NCBI GenBank assembly: GCA_037953745.1
Contig: JBAKBP010000711.1
Location: 1-64,000, forward strand
Origin: Lithodes maja
Taxonomy: Eukaryota > Arthropoda > Malacostraca > Decapoda > Lithodidae
Direction: 5' to 3'
Length of the DNA: 64,000 nucleotides
The notes beneath the pieces were generated by a model, which did not search any database, was not told the origin of the DNA, and was given only the letters and a program-made list of their open reading frames with translations. Of the stretch, positions 57,119-64,000 are shown piece after piece. How positions within the stretch are numbered: the first letter of the stretch is position 1; each line of letters begins with the position of its first letter. Made by a program: the position numbers and the translations under genes.

Positions 57119-57592
57119 TTACAGTACACTCATCAACCATATTTCTACCTGCAACACATACTACAATACACTCATCAACCACATATCAACCTGCAACACA
57201 ACACACATTACACTACACTCATCAACCATACTTCTACCTGCAACACATACTACAATACAATCATCAACCACATATCAACCTGCAACACAACACACATTAC
57301 ACTACACTCATCAACCATACTTCTACCTGCAACACACACTACAATACACTCATCAACCACATATCAACCTGCAACACACCACACATTACACTACACTCAT
57401 CAACCATACTTCTACCTGCAACACACACTACAATACACTCATCAACCTGCAACACAAGACACATTACAGTACACTCATCAACCATACTTCTACCTGCAAC
57501 ACACACTACAATACACTCATCAACCACATATCAACCTGCAACACAACACACATTACAGTACACTCATCAACCACCTATCTTCCAGCAAAACA
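57119..57592 (-). repeat. Exon-edge minisatellite, fourth block
   Basis: The same 42 + 47 bp dimers as 51540-51985. The CR1-B insertion therefore split a once continuous array. Minus-strand frames read repeated MVDECIVVCVAGR-type peptide, an artefact of the repeat. Confidence 0.9.
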
Positions 57593-57923
57593 CAAGGCAA
57601 ACTTCACCTTAGATCCGTTTCATAAGTGCATAAAGATTCACTATTTTATAATTTAGGAACATACCTTTTATCAGTCCGAAATTACGTTTACAAAACTAAC
57701 TTCGATAATCCAGCGAGTTGATAGGCCTTTATCGTGTGATGCTCATGTTAATTGAGTATGGAATTTATGAAAAGAACGTTTTTCTTCGTAAATACCATAT
57801 TCAAATGAACAGATTCCTCACGAAAGTCAATGAGAATGGCTTATTAACTTTCTGATTTATCGATATTGGCTGCGAAAACGTAGTTGCGAACTGACAATTA
57901 TGACCTGTGCTCTGTGTACTCAC
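57593..57923. other. Intron remainder, nothing recognised
   Basis: AT-rich intron between the minisatellite and the donor side of the exon at 57924. Confidence 0.6.
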
Positions 57924-58062
57924 CGGTCCGACACAACGCGTGAGAGAAACAAACTGGACATACTCCCCGTCCTTAGCCGTCATCCCTTCCGCCGTAGTCT
58001 GATTTGCTTCATCATCAGCAAACTTCAGAGACGCGATGCTGTCAAACAACTTGGTCAAGTGC
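57924..58062 (-). CDS. Dynein beta heavy chain exon (HLTKLFDSIASLKF)
   Basis: 139 bp: one base completing R, then 46 codons HLTKLFDSIASLKFADDEAN, QTTAEGMTAKDGEYVQFVSL, TRCVGP. Acceptor GGCAG|GC, donor CCG|GTGAGT. SKLFDS-type and EYV-F motifs fit the linker of outer-arm beta chains. Confidence 0.93.
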
Positions 58063-58521
58063 CTGCCAGGTAAGAGAGGTACTGTACAATTACTTGCAGC
58101 GATATGTGGTATATTATATTTCATCGAAGAATTCTAACACGCTGATGAATAATTTTGAAACATTCCCTTGACCGATATACCCCAAGTCAATGTTTTCTGT
58201 CAAGCACTGTTCACTGCCTCAAGTACTGTTTATCATAAAGTAATGCACGAGTTACGTGTGCAGGCTATTACACAGTCTTAGCTAGGAAAGGAGGTTAACA
58301 CCATTTGGGGAAATAATAAAGTGACTGAGCAAATAGAATTGTTTGCATTTAATACTATTTCTGCCAATAATTGGCAGACCTATGTAGAGGGTACCTATCC
58401 GACGTGATAAAGCCTGAAAAGGACCTCATTGACAGGCTGCAGCCAATATAAAACCGGATAATGATAACATAAGGAAACCCTGATAGATTGGCTGTTGTTT
58501 AATCCCTGACAATCAACTCAC

Positions 58522-58748
58522 CTGGTAACTTTGACCGGCTGGTTGCCATTGGAGAGGATGTCGAGCAGGTCAGCCGTGGAGACGAAGTAGAACCTGGGGA
58601 AGGCGAGTCTCTTGGTCTCGAGGTACTGTGCCAGAGTTTTCTCACAGAGAGTAAGCTCCGCCTGCAGGGCTTCCAGCCGCATGTACAAGCCCTTGCGGTT
58701 GGTGGCGGTCAGCACGTGAGGCGCCTCCACCATTTCTGCCACCAGGAT
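58522..58748 (-). CDS. Dynein beta heavy chain exon (ETKRLAFPRFYF)
   Basis: 227 bp, 75 codons plus AG: ILVAEMVEAPHVLTATNRKG, LEALQAELTLCEKTLAQYLE, TKRLAFPRFYFVSTADLLDI and LSNGNQPVKVT. The string KRLAFPRFYFVS-ADLLDILSNG is the hallmark of axonemal dynein linkers. Acceptor TACAG|ATC, donor CAG|GTGAGT. Confidence 0.95.
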
Positions 58749-59436
58749 CTGTACATTTAAGCCACTATCACATTAACGTATTTTATTTTCATTGTTATCG
58801 GTAACTCTGTCTGGCTGCTTATGTGTTAAACTTGTATACAAATAATGCCACCTAAATTAATATGTTTTCAGTCTCATTTCCGATATCACTGCACATTTTA
58901 GAAATGTTACCAGAAACAATATTGATTGTCTAAGATGGACTTCAACAGCTTTCTTTTTAAATACCCTTAGTTAGATAATAAAGTGGCATCCTAACAAACA
59001 ATATTTTCTTTTAAATGTATTATGAGCTTGAAACAAATTTTATAATGACAAAATATTACATAATTACTCGCAAGTTGTAGCACTTTCTTGTAATAGAAGT
59101 TTGCATTGCTATATTAACATATTCCGTAAGACTGCGTGTTTTATCTACAATTATTTGTCACAATATAGTATATTAATTTAACAATTATTTGTCACAGTAT
59201 AGTATATTAATTTAACAATTGTATCATTAATGGGACTCTTTTCTCCTTTGACAGTGTATCTAAACTATTAGGATCAATACCATAATATTATATTCTTGCA
59301 AGGTAGGCTATCTGGTGACTTAACCATAGTCACGATTAGGTATAATACTATATCTGCGATCACCAAAGACATTAATTGAACATTATTTAGATATGTCAGA
59401 GGAAAACACAATTGTAAATATTAGAAACATGAGTAC
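58749..59436. other. Intron, AT-rich, nothing recognised
   Basis: Contains a short direct repeat (TTTGTCACAATATAGTATAT twice near 59155 and 59190). The intron 58063-58521 also shows nothing recognisable. Confidence 0.6.
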
Positions 59437-59554
59437 CTTAAAGTCAATATCAATTTGATCGAATCTTGCCGAATCTTCTGGCAGCTGGCGGCGAATATCA
59501 TCTGACCCAATGAATATAGACTCCAAGTAACTCCATGTTCGCTGCACCTCGAAC
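59437..59554 (-). CDS. Dynein beta heavy chain exon (EVQRTWSYLESIF)
   Basis: 118 bp: one base completing W, then 39 codons FEVQRTWSYLESIFIGSDDI, RRQLPEDSARFDQIDIDFK. Acceptor TGTCAG|GTT, donor AAG|GTACTC. WF-VQRTW-YLE-IF is conserved in dynein heavy chains. Confidence 0.95.
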
Positions 59555-59687
59555 CTGACAATGTAGTCATCAGAAGCTAGGTTATTTTCTAAGATATTAA
59601 CAGACAACTTTGATTAGTATAAAAGTTAATAGTATTTATTGCCCATACAATATTGCATAACAGAATATTTTAACTGCGTCCATTGAT

Positions 59688-59703
<16 letters not shown>

Positions 59704-59757
<54 letters not shown>

Positions 59758-59765
59758 TATATATA

Positions 59766-59833
<68 letters not shown>

Positions 59834-59849
59834 TGTATATATATATACA

Positions 59850-59883
<34 letters not shown>
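59704..59883. repeat. (TA)n microsatellite, left part
   Basis: Long TA runs with TACTGTATATATATATACAGTA palindromes. Separated from 61377-61528 by the LTR-like insert. Confidence 0.9.
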
Positions 59884-61528
<1,645 letters not shown>

Positions 61529-61661
61529 ATAATTATATACAAAATATAACTCAATCTACAGTATACACTTCAGGCACTGACATCATAAAAAGCAAGTAGT
61601 GGCAAAAGATAAGAACACCATGCATTTTAGTGTGGCACAAAAGAAGTGTCTGATCTATTAA

Positions 61662-62353
61662 AGCATGGTTCACACATACAAGAGTCGGTGCCTGAGTCCA
61701 GCATGAGTGAACGATGGGTGACACTCTTCGTGACTCTGGCAAGAACCAGCCCGCATAGGTCACTGTTCCCGATTCACCAAGAGTCAACAAGAGTCGGTAC
61801 ATGTTTATCCAAGTGTCAGTACAAGGTCACGGAGAGTCAACAAGAGTCACAAAGAGTGTAACACGAACCCAACACGAGTTGAGAAAATTTGAAAAATAAC
61901 GGTCAAATTATAGCGTACGAAAACAAAGAGTCGGTACGAGTCAACACGAGTCAACAAGAGTGTAACAAGAGTCAACAAGAGTGTAACAAGAGTCAACAAG
62001 AGTCAAGAAGAGTGCTCCCAAGAGTGGCCCCCATTGTGCAAGTGCCCGATTCACCCAATAGTGTAACAAGAGTCAACGCGAAGTCACGAAGAGTTATGCA
62101 GAGTTCAACACGAAGTCACGAAGAGTCAACAAGAGTCAACACATGTGTCCTTCAGGGACTCGTGACTGGGCCTAGAAATGTCAAGGTTTGAAATTTCTAG
62201 GCCACGTCACGAGTCCCTAGGACACACCCCGATACCAAGACTCACACGAGTGTAACACGAGTCACGAAGAGTATACACGAGTCATTGCCGAATATGAAAA
62301 TTTCCTCACTCGTGTTGGACTCGGGCACCGACTCTTGTATGTGTAAACCATGC
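61662..62353. mobile_element. 692 bp TTAA-flanked GAGTC-rich element
   Basis: TTAA at 61658-61661 and 62354-62357. Terminal inverted repeats of about 40 bp (GCATGGTTCACACATACAAG, AGTCGGTGCC, GAGTCCA). Inside are several dozen GAGT/GAGTC motifs, mostly AAGAGTCAACAAGAGTC-like, plus an inverted pair around CCTAGAAATGTC / GAAATTTCTAGG (62170-62200). No coding sequence. Confidence 0.75.
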
Positions 62354-62476
62354 TTAAGTAGATAATGTGATGTTTCCCAAATGTCTCCCTAAATTGTTTA
62401 TTGTAAACAGTATCCTTTAGTATAATTTATAAAAGCTAAAGAAAATGAGTGTGCCAGATAATGGTGAGTAACTAAC

Positions 62477-62583
62477 CATAGAGTAATGACCTGGTCCGCC
62501 ACAGACAGCCTGTTCTGCCACATTGATACCTCCTCCAAGAAGTGCTCAATATACTTAGAAGTCATCAGGTTCTGCAGTTGCAC
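62477..62583 (-). CDS. Dynein beta heavy chain exon (VQLQNLMTSKYIEHF)
   Basis: 107 bp, 35 codons plus TG: VQLQNLMTSKYIEHFLEEVS, MWQNRLSVADQVITL, then W split with the next exon. Acceptor TTTTTAG|GTG, donor CTATG|GTTAGT. This is the most upstream exon visible. The preceding exon is not found up to 64000. Confidence 0.93.
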
Positions 62584-62914
62584 CTAAAAATATATAATAC
62601 CACACTTGTAGCAGAACAAGTGTATACTAAATTCAATATTATGCATTGTTAGATATATTTAATATTACCTGTGATGCGAGCGGTTATTGATGATAAACTA
62701 CAGTATTATTTGAATTTGAAAACGTTCATTATATGAAGAATATAACTTGCCATAGTTTTACATAATATTATAGTGTTTACTTTCTTTGTTAGAGTACAAC
62801 CTATCTAAATACCTACCATATTTCAATAAACGATAGTAATTGATATGTTTGTTTTATATTTCAAGTACAGGGTAAGATTTGCAATAACCTCTAAAGGGGG
62901 TTTAACATATTAAC

Positions 62915-62981
62915 GAGTGTAATTCCGAGTTCTGTCGAGTTGATACTCGTAACACATTCGTCACCATACTCGGAATTACTC
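62915..62981. repeat. Small inverted repeat
   Basis: GAGTGTAATTCCGAGT at 62915-62930 pairs with ACTCGGAATTACTC at 62968-62981 with a two-base bulge. It may be the end of another GAGT-type element. Confidence 0.5.
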
Positions 62982-62999
62982 AATCGTAACGCACATAGT

Positions 63000-63200
63000 C
63001 GTAATAATAATAATAATCTTCTGGTTACTTATATAGCGCCCGTATTTCCTCCTTCGAGGATTCACAAGCGCTTGGCTTTCTTTAGTCTACCAGAGACCAT
63101 TACCCATCCCCCTTGCTCATGGGGAGATGGTAACCGCCGGCTGTATCCCAGAAAAACTTTTCAATCTGAGCGGGGATTGAACGCGTGATCTTCAAGATCT
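63000..63200. repeat. Probable SINE-like dispersed repeat
   Basis: (AAT)n at 63003-63017, then TTATATAGCGCCCGTATTTCC, CACAAGCGCTTGG and GATTGAACGCGTGATCTTC. On the minus strand GCGTTCAATCCCCGC resembles a pol III B box. The boundaries are not defined. Confidence 0.35.
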
Positions 63201-63219
63201 ACGTAGCATGGTACGTAGT

Positions 63220-63685
63220 AGTCGGGCATAAGCGGGAAGTCTGCCAGAAATTTTGATCATGTTTGAAGTTTGCGCCCACATTTGCCACTTTTGGAAGCGT
63301 ACGGACTCGTACGACACACGTACGGTGGTCGTAGCATATCACAGCGAGTCTTAGCTATTATTATGAGCTCACAATGGAGTACATTGGGTATTCAGGGCCA
63401 CTCGGTGTGCTTCACCACCACCAAGAGTTCACACGCATATTGACGAGTAGTGCAGAGTCGGTACGAGTCGTGCCACACTCGGGCAAATGTATGCAAAGAG
63501 TTGCCAAGAGCATCCAAAGAGTGGGCAAGAGTATCCACACATACTTTGAACGAGTTGTCAATACAGAGGCAAGAGTGTTTTGTGAGAATGTTTAGAGTGG
63601 CCATGCATTGACAAGTGTGGACACAGAAATGCCAAGAGTCCACAAGTGTGTGGCAAGAATATGTACGAGTGGCAGCACATACATT
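63220..63685. repeat. GAGT-rich segment near window end
   Basis: Many AAGAGT, CGAGTC, ACGAGT and GAGTGG motifs spread over 63300-63680, like 61662-62353 but without recognisable terminal repeats. 63686-64000 shows nothing recognisable beyond a C-run at 63841. Confidence 0.5.
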
Positions 63686-64000
63686 TTTTTATTCATACGG
63701 CATAACTGATCTATGATGTGTCTAGGTATACAGCTCACTTCTTAAGCTACCATTACGTCTCTGCTCAGCTGTTACCATCTTCATCCCACTCTCGCCTTAT
63801 ATATTTCTACCTTTACTGACCACTCTACTTACCCCTAACCCCCCCCCCCCCTCCTCCTTCACATTGTGTTTACTGAAGTTATAATCCTCGACCTTAATTC
63901 ACAGTACGTTTCCTTCACAGCTGCTATATTATACTATTGCGCCCTATTGTGAAGCATTGTATGTTAAATGTATTAATTATGGTGTTCTATTTTAATATAA

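Noticed and set aside
57036..57656. Repetitive open frames of His/Thr/Gln-rich peptides in the minisatellite
   Set aside because: All three plus frames are open through the repeat, with no coding signature; the dynein gene runs on the other strand.

Overview
This is eukaryotic, intron-containing, repeat-dominated DNA from an animal, most probably an arthropod and perhaps a decapod crustacean. That guess rests on the mix of CR1-type and other non-LTR elements, many TTAA-flanked short elements, tRNA-derived SINEs, (TA)n and (ATCT)n arrays and large intron sizes. The species cannot be named from the sequence. There are no bacterial operons, rRNA genes or CRISPR arrays.

The one clear host gene lies on the minus strand from 62583 down to 39465. 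Seven exons with matching splice sites and phases encode about 334 continuous residues of an axonemal outer-arm dynein heavy chain of the beta type (DNAH9/11/17-like), from the linker up to just before AAA1. Neither end of the gene is in the window. The intron after the last visible exon runs beyond base 1, so it is at least 39 kb unless the gene is broken or rearranged. Everything from 1 to 39464 may therefore be intron.

Layout: 1-7914 holds a nearly identical 4.14 kb tandem duplication carrying an intronless protein-kinase-like gene (the complete copy has a one-base frameshift) plus LINE and short-element debris. 8.1-12.0 kb holds a 3'-deleted CR1 element with ORF1 (zinc-finger-like Cys cluster plus esterase-like domain), part of ORF2 and a repeated 5' leader. 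12.4-12.8 kb is a long hairpin. 13.0-22.2 kb is one minisatellite array with a 26 bp monomer, split by a SINE and an internally deleted hAT-like transposon. 22.2-25.5 kb is a CR1 element with an intact 959-codon ORF2. 25.5-33.3 kb holds two divergently oriented copies of a second LINE family, the right one split by nested insertions. 33.3-39.4 kb is decayed element sequence.

The dynein region from 39.4 to 62.6 kb contains a 2.95 kb TTAA-flanked element, a truncated RTE LINE and two SINEs inside a local duplication. The 9.9 kb intron between exons 57924-58062 and 47970-48095 is filled by a minisatellite that appears to derive from the exon's own 3' splice junction. That array is interrupted by LINE-C, a SINE piece and a CR1 copy, which itself carries a 3.19 kb fold-back transposon with two head-to-head copies of the first half of an unfamiliar Cys-rich gene.

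The most notable items are (1) the minisatellite that repeats the splice acceptor and first 24 exon bases, each copy followed by an in-frame stop, (2) the fold-back transposon, and (3) the duplicated kinase unit. Element boundaries are often supported by target-site duplications or by comparison with uninterrupted copies in the same window.
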